Shown piece by piece: positions 32,075-40,075 of a stretch of 64,000 nucleotides of DNA. How positions within the stretch are numbered: position 1 is the first letter of the stretch; each line of letters starts with the position of its first letter. The translations under genes and the position numbers were made by a program. The notes beneath the pieces are model-generated. The model searched no databases. It was not told the DNA's origin and worked only from the letters and a program-made list of their open reading frames with translations. The stretch is from Arthrobacter terricola. GTDB taxonomy: Bacteria > Actinomycetota > Actinomycetes > Actinomycetales > Micrococcaceae. Location of the stretch: NCBI RefSeq assembly GCF_004354015.1, contig NZ_SMRU01000022.1:1-64000 (forward strand), read 5' to 3'.

Positions 32075-33916
32075 ATGATCAATCCCAACCGCGAATACCG
32101 GCTGGAGGGCAGCCACTGGGTAAGCCCCGTCAACTTCGATGACGAGGTCACCCGCGACTTCGACTTCCCCAACACGTTGGGCCTGATCGACAGCACGCTG
32201 CGCAAGACGAACTACACCGCCGGCGCCGAGACCACTATCGACGGCTTCCTCCGGATCGCCCAGGCCCTTGAGGACATAGGCATCAAGGATGAGAGCCTCA
32301 ACTTGGATTGGTGGGGCGACGATACCCCGAACCCTCGGGAACTGGAGATGGTCCGGGAAGTCCTGGCCGGGGGCTTCGCCTTCACCTGCAACGTCTACGC
32401 GGACACCCTGCTGGGCAACGGCGACGGACCTCCGCGCATCGACCCCCGCTCCACGGTGGACCTCCTGCTGTCCATTGGCGCGAAGGTGATCGCGCCGGGG
32501 ATCGTGGAGGCCTCGTCCCCGGAAAGCGAGGCCCGGCAGCTGCGCCAGCTGGCCGAGGTTGTGGAGTACGCCACCTCTTGCGGCCTGGAGTGGACCGTCA
32601 CCCTGGCCCAAGCGGGACGTCGGGGCTTCGATAGCATGATGCGCGTGGCCAACGAGGCCGTGGCGCTCGGCGCCAAGAGGATCGATCTCATGGACTCCAC
32701 CAGCAGCCTCAGCCCCGAGGCCATGCGCGTATTCATCCGGCGCTTCCGTTCGCGGCTCGCCACCGAGGTTCCGCTGACCATGCACGTGCACGACGACTTC
32801 GGACTCGGAACGGCAGGTGCCATCGCCGCGGCTGCCGCGGGTGCCGGCCCTGACGTTTCCGTCAACGGAGTCTCCTACCGCTGCGGCTTCCCGCCGCTGG
32901 AGGAAGTGGCCACCAGCCTGGAGGTCCTTTACGGCGTGGACACCGGCATCAAGCTGTCCGGTCTGCAAGCGCTTTCCGACCTCGTCTGTCAGGAGACCGG
33001 CATACCGAACCCGGCCCTCAAGCCGGTCACGGGAGGCTACGCGTACCTTAAGAGCACCACCGCCGATGTGCTTAGTTCCCTGCGGGACGGTGTCCGGACC
33101 TTCCCGCCGATCTCCGGATGCCTCCACGCGGACGTGGTGGGCGCCGACATCCGCTGGGTCTGGGATCGCCTCAGCACCCGCGCCATGGTACGCCAGCTCG
33201 CCGCCAACCTGGGCTTGGAGCTCAGCGGTGCGGAGGTCGAGGCAGTCTACAAAGCCCTCAACGACGCCATTGACGCCATCGAGGAGTACCCCCGCTGGCT
33301 GACCCCGGAGCAGGCAGCGGCCCTGTGCCAGGAGACGGTGGACTCTCTCACGTCGGGTGAGCCGGCGATGAGCACGGAGACCACGGTGTACGGTGGCCTG
33401 GAGGTCTTCAACGCCCTGCCGGAAACCGAGGCCCTGACGGCGGTCGCCAGCTGCTGCCCCCTGCCGGAGTGGGGCGCGATGGTGGTCTCCGCCCGGCCGT
33501 TCCGCTCGGTGGAGGAGGCCGAGGACCAGTCAGGGGTGGCCACACGGGCCATCCCCGATGGGGTCCTCCCGGACGTGCTCAACGAGTTTCCGCCCATCGC
33601 GGTGGACCGTGGCGGCGAGTCCCGGGCAGCCAACTGGTCCCGCCAGGAGGAGGCCGCAATCCACGCCTCTGCGAGTGACGTGAAGGCCCAACTCGTGGAG
33701 ACGGGTCTGAAATTCAAGGAACGTTTCGGCTACACCTTCGTCATAGCGGCCACCGGGCGGACCAGCTCCGAGGTCCTCGAGGCCATGAAGGAACGGCTGC
33801 GGGCCGAGCCCGGACAAGAACTGGGCAGGTCCCGGCAGCAGCTGGAGCTGATCTGCCGGATGCGCATCGCCAAGCTGATGCAGCAATTGGCCCCCAGCGT
33901 CCAGATGAGCCTCTGA
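32075..33916 (+). CDS. DRE-TIM metallolyase fused to an OHCU-decarboxylase-like domain
   Basis: Predicted 613-residue protein. Residues 1 to about 425 closely match the metallolyase at 28732 (IDSTLRKTN, MHVHDDFG, SYRCGFPPLEEV). Residues about 440-610 match the OHCU decarboxylase (UraD) fold of purine and ureide catabolism: VFNALPE, SCCPLPEWGA, ARPFRSVEEAE, NWSRQEEAAI, ERFGYTFVIAATGRT and the C-terminal RMRIAKL. The usual catalytic His of the HPRIG motif appears as Phe (EFPPIAV), so the reaction may differ. An ATG at 33368 sits exactly at the domain junction, so the fusion may have arisen by loss of a stop between overlapping genes. AAAGGA precedes the start. Confidence 0.82.
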   Translation: MINPNREYRLEGSHWVSPVNFDDEVTRDFDFPNTLGLIDSTLRKTNYTAGAETTIDGFLRIAQALEDIGIKDESLNLDWWGDDTPNPRELEMVREVLAGGFAFTCNVYADTLLGNGDGPPRIDPRSTVDLLLSIGAKVIAPGIVEASSPESEARQLRQLAEVVEYATSCGLEWTVTLAQAGRRGFDSMMRVANEAVALGAKRIDLMDSTSSLSPEAMRVFIRRFRSRLATEVPLTMHVHDDFGLGTAGAIAAAAAGAGPDVSVNGVSYRCGFPPLEEVATSLEVLYGVDTGIKLSGLQALSDLVCQETGIPNPALKPVTGGYAYLKSTTADVLSSLRDGVRTFPPISGCLHADVVGADIRWVWDRLSTRAMVRQLAANLGLELSGAEVEAVYKALNDAIDAIEEYPRWLTPEQAAALCQETVDSLTSGEPAMSTETTVYGGLEVFNALPETEALTAVASCCPLPEWGAMVVSARPFRSVEEAEDQSGVATRAIPDGVLPDVLNEFPPIAVDRGGESRAANWSRQEEAAIHASASDVKAQLVETGLKFKERFGYTFVIAATGRTSSEVLEAMKERLRAEPGQELGRSRQQLELICRMRIAKLMQQLAPSVQMSL

Positions 33917-34033
33917 TGCTTCCAACGGCGAACTCCTTGGAGACACGTTCGGTCACCATGACTGGAAGTTTGATTCGTTTGCCACGGCCCATTGGATTTG
34001 CCGTCCTAGGAAGAAGGGCAAGGAAGGAACGGT

Positions 34034-34460
34034 ATGGCTCACGGAAATGACGGTGTGCGCCTTGGAATGCTAGTTCCGTCATCAAATACCTGCCTGGAGC
34101 CGGTCACTTACCGGCTGCTGGGCGGCGTGCCTGAGGTCACCGCGGCCTTGCCACCCCCTACACCGCGGACGTGAACGTGAGGATCGCGGCGGAGTTCGCG
34201 GTACAAGGGGTGGAAATAGTCTCCGAATCCCACATGTGAATCGAGGACAACAAGGCGTTTGCTCGCATCCCTGGAGATGCCGTTGCCGCAGGAGTCCGGG
34301 CAGCGGCATCGAACGCGCAAGCAGTGACAATCCTCTGCACGAACCTTCACGGCGCGTCAGTGGCCCCGATTCTGGAGCCAGAGTTGGGGATTCCTGTCTT
34401 CGATAGCGTTGCGGTCACCCTTTGGCAGTCGCTCCGGCTAGTGGCACCGGCGCTTACTGC
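34034..34460 (+). pseudogene. Maleate isomerase/arylmalonate decarboxylase-type gene, decayed
   Basis: An ATG with AAGGAAC upstream opens VRLGMLVPSSNTCLEPVTYR, the family N-terminus (Asp/Glu racemase superfamily). After a gap and frame change comes LATPYTADVNVRIAAEF, a TGA at the position of a Gly codon after SESHM, then VTILCTNLHGASVAPILEPE and LGIPVFDSVAVTLWQSLRL, which carries the second active-site Cys. The middle of the gene is missing. It follows the OHCU-fused gene and was probably part of that operon. Confidence 0.75.
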
Positions 34461-34610
34461 AGGGTTCGGAACTCTCCTTCAAGATGACGCCTTCCGGTCA
34501 CGTTTTCAAGCTCTCTGCGATTCGCTGCTGAGTGACAAATCCGCGGACCGTATTACTCTTCATCTGGTTATTGCTGAGCGTAATTTCCGAGGAGTTTTTC
34601 CGGTTGTGGA
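34461..34610 (+). pseudogene. Short fragment resembling a GAF-domain protein
   Basis: Codons for LLQDDAFRSRFQALCDSLLS and KSADRITLHL follow directly on the isomerase remnant. They recall the start of GAF-domain proteins sometimes found beside such isomerases. The frame then loses sense. Only a weak assignment is possible. Confidence 0.35.
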
Positions 34611-34822
34611 GTCTGTTGGGCCGGGAGATCCGCCAGCGCGCCGGCGTACCAGTGGTGGACGGGGTGGCGGCCGCGGTTAGCATTGCAGAATCGCCGGTCC
34701 GGCTGGGATTGTCCACCTCCAAAGTTCGGACCTACGGCACGCCGCGGCCCAAGAAAGTCATCGGTTGGCCATTCGAGCACAAGGACCTTGAAGCGGATTC
34801 CTACGCGACGGCCAATGCTTAG
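34611..34822 (+). pseudogene. C-terminal remnant of an Asp/Glu/hydantoin (allantoin) racemase
   Basis: GVPVVDGVAAAVSIAESPVR then LGLSTSKVRTYGTPRPKKV match the C-terminus of hydantoin/allantoin racemases. The N-terminal two thirds are absent and the fragment joins unrelated codons upstream. With the OHCU domain and ring-opening amidohydrolase nearby, this hints at ureide or hydantoin chemistry. Confidence 0.65.
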
Positions 34823-34927
34823 GGCCGTACCCTTGCACCTCGGATGAACCGGGGAAACGACATTACCAGAACTCCCGCAACTAGCGGCCCGGACTCGGAT
34901 CGGGCGCAACGAAAGGAACCGCAGATC

Positions 34928-35212
34928 ATGGTCAAAGCTATCTGGAACGGAGAAGTCATTGCCGAATCGGATGACACCATCCTGGTCGAGGGCAATCACT
35001 ACTTTCCCCGCGGTGCCGTTGACGACCGGTATCTGACGGACAGCGACATATACTCGATCTGCCCGTGGAAGGGCCAAGCAAGTTACTTCAGCCTACAAGT
35101 CAACGGCCGGCGGAATGCCGACGCCGCGTGGTACTACCCCGACCCCAAGAAACGCGCGCTTTCCATCAAGGACCGCGTAGCCTTCTGGCGCGGGGTCATC
35201 ATCGAGGAGTAA
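34928..35212 (+). CDS. DUF427 domain protein
   Basis: Predicted 94-residue protein covering the whole DUF427 domain: WNGEVIAESDDTILVEGNHYFP at residues 5-26 (as a region), then SICPWKGQASYFSLQV and AAWYYPDPKKRALSIKDRVAFW. Proteins of this family are common in actinobacteria and fungi with no settled function. The ATG at 34928 has GAAAGGAA upstream. It stands alone between the decayed cluster and azlCD. Confidence 0.88.
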   Translation: MVKAIWNGEVIAESDDTILVEGNHYFPRGAVDDRYLTDSDIYSICPWKGQASYFSLQVNGRRNADAAWYYPDPKKRALSIKDRVAFWRGVIIEE

Positions 35213-35309
35213 CACCCGCGCAGTGAGTGCTTTGTACGGCTGGCATGTCTGACGGATCCGGCCTGCTGACGCAATCCAAAAGAGGGGTGTGCACAATGTG
35301 CACCCCCCG

Positions 35310-35404
35310 GCCGTCGGACAGGGCCGTCGGACAGGGCCGTGTCGGACTGGGCCGTACCGGTGCCGGACTGGGCCGTACCGGTGCCGGACTGCGCCGTACT
35401 CGGC
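35310..35404. repeat. Short tandem GC-rich repeats
   Basis: Two 13-bp copies of GCCGTCGGACAGG (35310-35335) and a 15-bp variant are followed by two 21-bp copies beginning GCCGTACCGGTGCCGGACTG (35351-35371 and 35372-35392) and a partial copy. The array fills the 325-bp gap between DUF427 and azlD. A stem formed by GGGGT and ACCCC flanking GTGCAC at 35284-35308 precedes it and may be a terminator. Confidence 0.7.
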
Positions 35405-35537
35405 ATGTTTTCGGCGGTTCCCCGGGACTCCATTACCGCCTCGAGTTCCCTGCACCTTTACAGCCACGGTTGCGTCGTGGATGACCGGGCGGAGAATTCT
35501 CAGGTTGCTTGGTCACGCGCGGGACTTTCTGCGTGTT

Positions 35538-35864
35538 TTAGTGCAGGTTCACCAGGAGTACGTAGCTGAACGTTCCTAGTCCGACGCTGAGAAGCGTGCG
35601 GCGGCCACCGAGCAGATGGGCGGTGACGGTAACCCCGACGGCGACAACCGCGGGCAGCAGGTGCTCGGGACTGCCCAGGACTTCCCCCTTCACAGTGGAG
35701 CAAGCGAGGATCACCAGTATCCCGGCCGGCATCCAGTGGGAAAGCTGCTTGACCAGTGCCGACCGTCGAAGAGGTCCCAGGGCCGCGAAGGGAACCGCCC
35801 TGAGGGCGAAGGTGATGCTGAAGACGATGGCCAGCACCGCGACGATGTACCAAGTGTCAGGCAT
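35538..35864 (-). CDS. azlD: AzlD family branched-chain amino-acid export subunit
   Basis: Predicted 108-residue membrane protein with four hydrophobic helices. TFALRAVPFAALGPLRRSAL and LSHWMPAGILVILACSTVKG are typical of AzlD. It forms the small partner of AzlC in branched-chain (or other) amino-acid exporters. The ATG at 35864 lies inside the end of azlC (8-bp overlap), showing coupled translation. Confidence 0.88.
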   Translation of the reverse strand: MPDTWYIVAVLAIVFSITFALRAVPFAALGPLRRSALVKQLSHWMPAGILVILACSTVKGEVLGSPEHLLPAVVAVGVTVTAHLLGGRRTLLSVGLGTFSYVLLVNLH

Positions 35865-36597
35865 GGTCTTCTCCTGTCGGGGTGGATGCAGTCTTACGGC
35901 CAAAGAAGAAGTGCCGCGCCACGAGCAGGAAAACAAACATCACTAGCCCTGCGAAAAGTGCCGCGTTCGGCATGAACAGCACCGCTGCGGTGTATGAAGC
36001 AGCCCCCAACACAAGCGACGGAAGCTCCTTGCGCGACTTCACGGCGTCAAGCGTCAACGTCACGAACAACGCGCACAGCGCGAACTCAAGACCTTCGATG
36101 CGTATGGGAAGCACCGCGGCGACCGCGAGGCCGGTCAGGCCACCGCCCACCCAGTAAGCCTGGAAAGCCACTTGCATGCTGATCAGGCGCTGGCTGTTCC
36201 AGTTCCCTTTCGAAGCAGCCGTGACGGCGTACGCTTCGTCGATGAGGGCATACATTGAATATGTCTTCGCCAATGGCGACTTCACGACATGCAGCGGAAA
36301 CGTGAAGCTATAGAACACATGCCGGAAGTTCACCAGCAAGGTGGTCAGGGCCACTGTGGCCAGCGGAGTCATTGCTGTCATCATGCCGATCAATAACAGC
36401 TCAAGTGAGCCGGCAAATCCCGAGATCGACAGGGCAGGGGCAACCCACCACGGCAGGCCGGATTGGACAACCAGGAGGCCGAACGCGATACCGAGGGGAA
36501 ACATGCCCAAGCCGGCGGCGAACGAGTCCTTGATACCTGCCTTGATTGGGTGAGTGGGGGGCGCAGAGACAATGGCGGTGTGGTTCACGTCTTCCAT
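35857..36597 (-). CDS. azlC: AzlC family branched-chain amino-acid export protein
   Basis: Predicted 246-residue permease. GIKDSFAAGLGMFPLGIAFG near residue 20, SISGFAGSLELLLIGM and LLVNFRHVFYSFTFPLHV are AzlC signatures, and YSMYALIDEAYAVT is also characteristic. It exports amino acids with AzlD. It is divergent from an Lrp/AsnC gene 53 bp away, the usual arrangement for Lrp-controlled azl genes. Confidence 0.9.
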   Translation of the reverse strand: MEDVNHTAIVSAPPTHPIKAGIKDSFAAGLGMFPLGIAFGLLVVQSGLPWWVAPALSISGFAGSLELLLIGMMTAMTPLATVALTTLLVNFRHVFYSFTFPLHVVKSPLAKTYSMYALIDEAYAVTAASKGNWNSQRLISMQVAFQAYWVGGGLTGLAVAAVLPIRIEGLEFALCALFVTLTLDAVKSRKELPSLVLGAASYTAAVLFMPNAALFAGLVMFVFLLVARHFFFGRKTASTPTGEDHA

Positions 36598-36650
36598 GGT
36601 CCTGGAATACGGTTGCCACGCGATTGCCAATATTGCTTGACCCGTCGGTT

Positions 36651-37109
36651 ATGGAGCAACATATGCGTATGGATCGAATTGACCGTGCAATAATCCGCGA
36701 ACTCACGTTGAATGGACGCATTTCCAATGTGGACTTGGCCGACAAGGTGAACCTGACTCCAGGCCCCTGCCTGCGCAGAGTGCAGCGGCTCGAAGAGTCC
36801 GGGACCATACTCGGCTATCGCGCAGTGGTTGACACCGCGGCGCTCGGACGGGGCTTCGAAGTGATCCTCGACGTCGACCTGAAAGCATTCGATCGCGAGA
36901 CGGTCTACGCTTTCGAAGCCTCCATGGCCGGATTCGACGAAGTGACCGAGATCCGCCGGATGTTCGGTTCGCCGGACTACTTTGTCCGGGTCGCCGTCAG
37001 CGACCTGCAAGCCTACGAAGCCTTCCTCAGCGAAAGCGTGATGGCCCTCCCTGGAATCCTCAAGGTGCATTCGAGGTTCACTATGAAGTCGGTCAAGTCG
37101 CCGCAATAG
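36651..37109 (+). CDS. Lrp/AsnC family transcriptional regulator
   Basis: Predicted 152-residue regulator. An N-terminal helix-turn-helix (DRAIIRELTLNGRISNVDLA, TPGPCLRRVQRLEESG, residues about 8-55) is followed by the RAM ligand domain (GFEVILDVDL to PDYFVRVAVSDLQAYEAF). It would sense an amino acid and control azlCD. The start could be ATG 36651, 36663 or 36669; all precede the helix-turn-helix. Confidence 0.9.
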   Translation: MEQHMRMDRIDRAIIRELTLNGRISNVDLADKVNLTPGPCLRRVQRLEESGTILGYRAVVDTAALGRGFEVILDVDLKAFDRETVYAFEASMAGFDEVTEIRRMFGSPDYFVRVAVSDLQAYEAFLSESVMALPGILKVHSRFTMKSVKSPQ

Positions 37110-37292
37110 CTGCGCGGTGTCCGAACCGGGGCAAACCCAGCCTCGCAGAATGACGGCAACGACGTTGCAGCTTTGGTTCAGGCTGCGTAAATTCATTGCG
37201 CCGATGGGCTCTTCTGAGGGTGGATTGGCAATCGCGTGTCGCTTTGCCCTCGCTAAAGTTGGTGGATCTTCCCCAACCTGCAAGGAACAGCT

Positions 37293-38759
37293 GTGACGCA
37301 AAGTACTTCCACAGACCTCCACAATCCGACGACGTCATCCACTGCCGTTGGTAGTTCCACCCTCAGCGCCGAGGGCTACAAGAAGACCCTGAGTCGTCGT
37401 CATGTGACCATGATCGCGATGGGCGGCGCGATCGGCGTCGGCTTGTTCATGGGTGCCGGCGGGCGCCTGGCCTCCACCGGGCCCGCCCTGATCTTCTCCT
37501 ATGCCATTGCCGGGGTCATCGCCTACCTGCTGATGCGGGCCCTCGGCGAACTGATCATGTACCGCCAGACCTCAGGCTCGTTTGTCAGCTACGCGGGGGA
37601 AATGTTCGGCAGGAAGGGCGCGTACCTGTCCGGGTGGATGTATTTCATCAACTGGGCCATGACGGGCATCGCCGAGCTGATCGCGATCGGCCTGTACTTC
37701 CAGTTCTTCTTCCCGAACGTGCCCGTGGAGGCGTCCGCGATCGCCGCGCTGGTGCTGCTGGTGGCCGTGAACCTGTTCAGCGTCAAGGCCTTCGGCGAGT
37801 TCGAATTCTGGGCCTCGTGCCTGAAGGTCGCGGCGATCCTGATCTTCCTGGCGGTGGGCACGTTCATGGTGGTCACGAACGCGCAGGTCGGTGGCGGCCA
37901 CGCGTCACCCACCAACCTGTTCGCCGCGGACGGGGGGATGTTCCCCAAGGGCGGGTTGGTGATGATCCTGGTGTTGAACGCGGTGATCTTCGCGTACAAC
38001 GCGATCGAACTGGTCGGCATCACCGCCGGCGAGATGCAGAACCCGGAACGTGAGGTGCCCAAGGCGATCCGCGCCGTCGTGATCCGCATCGTGGTGTTCT
38101 ACGTCGGTTCGGTGACGCTGCTGGCGATGCTGCTGCCCTCGGACCAGTACCACGCGGGCACCTCGCCGTTCGTGACCGTGTTCGGGCAGATGGGCCTGCC
38201 GTGGATGGGTGATGTGATGAACATGATCGTGATCACCGCTGCGCTGTCCTCGTGCAATTCGGGGCTGTATTCGATCGGGCGGATTTTCCGCACGATGGCG
38301 AATAATGGGCATGCTCCGCAGTGGCTGACGAAGATGTCCACCCGGCACGTGCCGTACGCGGCGATCCTGGCCATCGGGGCGGTGTATCTGGTGGGGATCC
38401 TGCTGAACATCTGGCTGGGCGGTTCGCACGCGTTCGACCTGGCGCTGAACACGGCATCGATCGGGGTGATCTTCACGTGGGGTTCGATCTTCGCGAGCCA
38501 GATCGCTTTGCGGAAGAAGAAGGGCAAGGTTTCGTCCCTGCCGATGCCGGGGTCGCCGTGGACCAGCTGGGCCGGGCTGGTCGCGCTTCTGGCCATCACG
38601 GTGCTGATCGGCATGGACACGATGACGGACAAGGCCACCGGCGAGGTGTTCCTCCTGGGCCTGTGGACTCTCGCGACCATCCCGTTCTTCGCCCTGGTCC
38701 TGTGGCTGGGCTGGCAGAAGGTCAAGAACAACGAACCCAAGAGCGAACTCTTCAGCTAA
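37293..38759 (+). CDS. Amino-acid permease, APC family (AnsP/GABA-permease-like)
   Basis: Predicted 488-residue transporter with about 12 membrane helices. GAIGVGLFMGAGGRLASTGP is the unwound helix 1, MRALGELIMYRQTSGSFVSY is the helix 2-3 region, and IELVGITAGEMQNPEREVPK is the conserved helix 6-7 segment of amino-acid:H+ symporters. Asparagine or GABA are likely substrates by family. The start is GTG at 37293 after AAGGAACAG. It resembles the partial permease at position 1-336. It lies 183 bp after the Lrp gene and may be under its control. Confidence 0.9.
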   Translation: MTQSTSTDLHNPTTSSTAVGSSTLSAEGYKKTLSRRHVTMIAMGGAIGVGLFMGAGGRLASTGPALIFSYAIAGVIAYLLMRALGELIMYRQTSGSFVSYAGEMFGRKGAYLSGWMYFINWAMTGIAELIAIGLYFQFFFPNVPVEASAIAALVLLVAVNLFSVKAFGEFEFWASCLKVAAILIFLAVGTFMVVTNAQVGGGHASPTNLFAADGGMFPKGGLVMILVLNAVIFAYNAIELVGITAGEMQNPEREVPKAIRAVVIRIVVFYVGSVTLLAMLLPSDQYHAGTSPFVTVFGQMGLPWMGDVMNMIVITAALSSCNSGLYSIGRIFRTMANNGHAPQWLTKMSTRHVPYAAILAIGAVYLVGILLNIWLGGSHAFDLALNTASIGVIFTWGSIFASQIALRKKKGKVSSLPMPGSPWTSWAGLVALLAITVLIGMDTMTDKATGEVFLLGLWTLATIPFFALVLWLGWQKVKNNEPKSELFS

Positions 38760-38784
38760 CCCTGTGGGAATCCCGGACGCGAAC

Positions 38785-38842
38785 TCGCCGGAACGGTGCC
38801 GGCTCGCCCGAACCTTTCGGCGACCCGGTCGCGTTCCGGCGA
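38785..38842. terminator. Long-loop 11-bp inverted repeat after the permease
   Basis: TCGCCGGAACG (38785-38795) pairs perfectly with CGTTCCGGCGA (38832-38842), with a 36-nt loop that itself can fold. It lies 25 bp after the permease stop, ahead of a convergent gene, and may end transcription from both sides. Confidence 0.45.
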
Positions 38843-38923
38843 TCTCGACAAAGGCGCTCTGCTTAGTCCCTCAAGTACCTGGCGAAATGCGGGCTTGATG
38901 CGGCGGAGTGACTACAAGGCGGA

Positions 38924-39796
38924 TTAAGAGTGGCGCGGCTTCAGGCGGGGTATCCGCGGAACCGGCAGACCCGACTGCCAGGGTCTTCTGTGTCGCGGCT
39001 CCACCATGCCCCGCCGTTCGCGGCTGGCCCCGACCGTGATCATGATGCCCATGATCGCCATGCCGACGATGAACGGATAGATCATGAAGCGTTCATACAT
39101 GCCAGGCGCATTCGTGCCGTGCCACAGGACCCAGCCGCCGAAGCCCGCGATGATCGCTAGAAGGATAAACGCGAACACCCAGTAAGTGCGCTTGAACCAC
39201 AAGACGCTCATGGAGATGAGCCACAAACACATGCCGATCCCGAGCGCGACAACGGAGCTGTCGTGCACTTGACGGATTACGTTCTCGGGAACAAGCCCGA
39301 TGATAGTCAAAGACACGCCCGTTAGTGCAAGAAGCCACCTGCACAGGGCTGTCATCGTTCGCACAAATCCAGTCGGTCCTGCTGAACCCCGAAGAACCGC
39401 GTGGGGATCTGGATTCCTCCATTTTTCGTATTCATTCCGCAGGTCGCCTGAGTGTCCCCCAACCCACAGCACGGGTGAGGTGATCAGACACGAGGTCGCG
39501 AACAAGCCGATGCCGATGGAGACGAAGGCGAGATCCATGGCAACGAATGAGTGCGTGCAGTTGGAAGCCGAAGCTACTGCGCATCCGGTCGCCCCCAGGT
39601 CACTGACGACGTTCGTGCCGTAGTTGTAGGGCTGAGCGCCGGTCCAGTCATAGTGGACGGCCCACTCGAACACAAAGAACAGCGAGGCAGCCTTGGCGGC
39701 CCAGGAGCCGACCATGTGGCGTGAATCGTTGACTGTGGGGTCACCACCCTCCGACCAGCCGTCGAGCAAACCGATGGCACTCTTGAAACCACTCAT
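38924..39796 (-). CDS. DUF998-like integral membrane protein
   Basis: Predicted 290-residue protein with about six hydrophobic segments. The first (AAKAASLFFVFEWAVHY) is followed by NYGTNVVSDLGA near residue 60, a DUF998-type motif. A central segment is ALCRWLLALTGVSLTIIGLV. The function of the family is unknown. The C-terminus is basic and cytoplasmic. It stands alone, convergent with the permease. Confidence 0.65.
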   Translation of the reverse strand: MSGFKSAIGLLDGWSEGGDPTVNDSRHMVGSWAAKAASLFFVFEWAVHYDWTGAQPYNYGTNVVSDLGATGCAVASASNCTHSFVAMDLAFVSIGIGLFATSCLITSPVLWVGGHSGDLRNEYEKWRNPDPHAVLRGSAGPTGFVRTMTALCRWLLALTGVSLTIIGLVPENVIRQVHDSSVVALGIGMCLWLISMSVLWFKRTYWVFAFILLAIIAGFGGWVLWHGTNAPGMYERFMIYPFIVGMAIMGIMITVGASRERRGMVEPRHRRPWQSGLPVPRIPRLKPRHS

Positions 39797-40017
39797 GGCA
39801 GCGATTAAGGCCCGAGGCCGATCGGATTACTAGAGGAGGTGCTACGCGGAATGCTGGTAGTGACCTACTCGCAGCGCTTGCTGACTGTTCTTAGCTAATG
39901 ACCGGAGCCATTTCGACGGCGATCAGCGCACCTCAGGGGGCATGACAGCGAAAATAGGCTTGCGGGTTGCCCGGCCGGCTGCGTTTCGCCTTCGCACCGG
40001 CTCAGGTGCTTAGACAT

Positions 40018-40046
40018 GGGTCCGGGCCCGGAATGAATCCGGACCC
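40018..40046. terminator. Hairpin after the RFLDTR-repeat gene
   Basis: GGGTCCGG (40018-40025) pairs perfectly with CCGGACCC (40039-40046). It lies 30 bp beyond the stop of the repeat-protein gene on its downstream side. No T tract follows in either direction. Confidence 0.5.
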
Positions 40047-40075
40047 GGCTTGATGTCTTTCCCCGGAGTGGGTGA

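Larger units (their letters stand above)
31160..33365 (+). repeat. Diverged, internally deleted second copy of the 25.6-30.0 kb block
   Basis: From about 31160 the sequence follows the end of the DppC-type gene (codons for FNPALR then a stop), the DppD-type ATPase, the epimerase tail and the metallolyase in the same order as at 25.6-30.0 kb. Everything between the middle of the ATPase and the last 50 codons of the epimerase is missing (about 2.2 kb compared with the first block). Many silent and amino-acid differences show it is an old or imported copy, not a recent tandem duplication. Confidence 0.82.

Noticed and set aside
20647..33916. Routine dipeptide utilisation operon (Xaa-Pro peptidase plus Dpp importer)
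   Set aside because: The M24 protein lacks metal ligands, and the operon continues into a ring-opening amidohydrolase and metallolyase that have no place in peptide use.
35227..35579. Small open frames through the tandem repeats
   Set aside because: Their sequence is simply the translated GC-rich repeat with no start context or conservation evidence.
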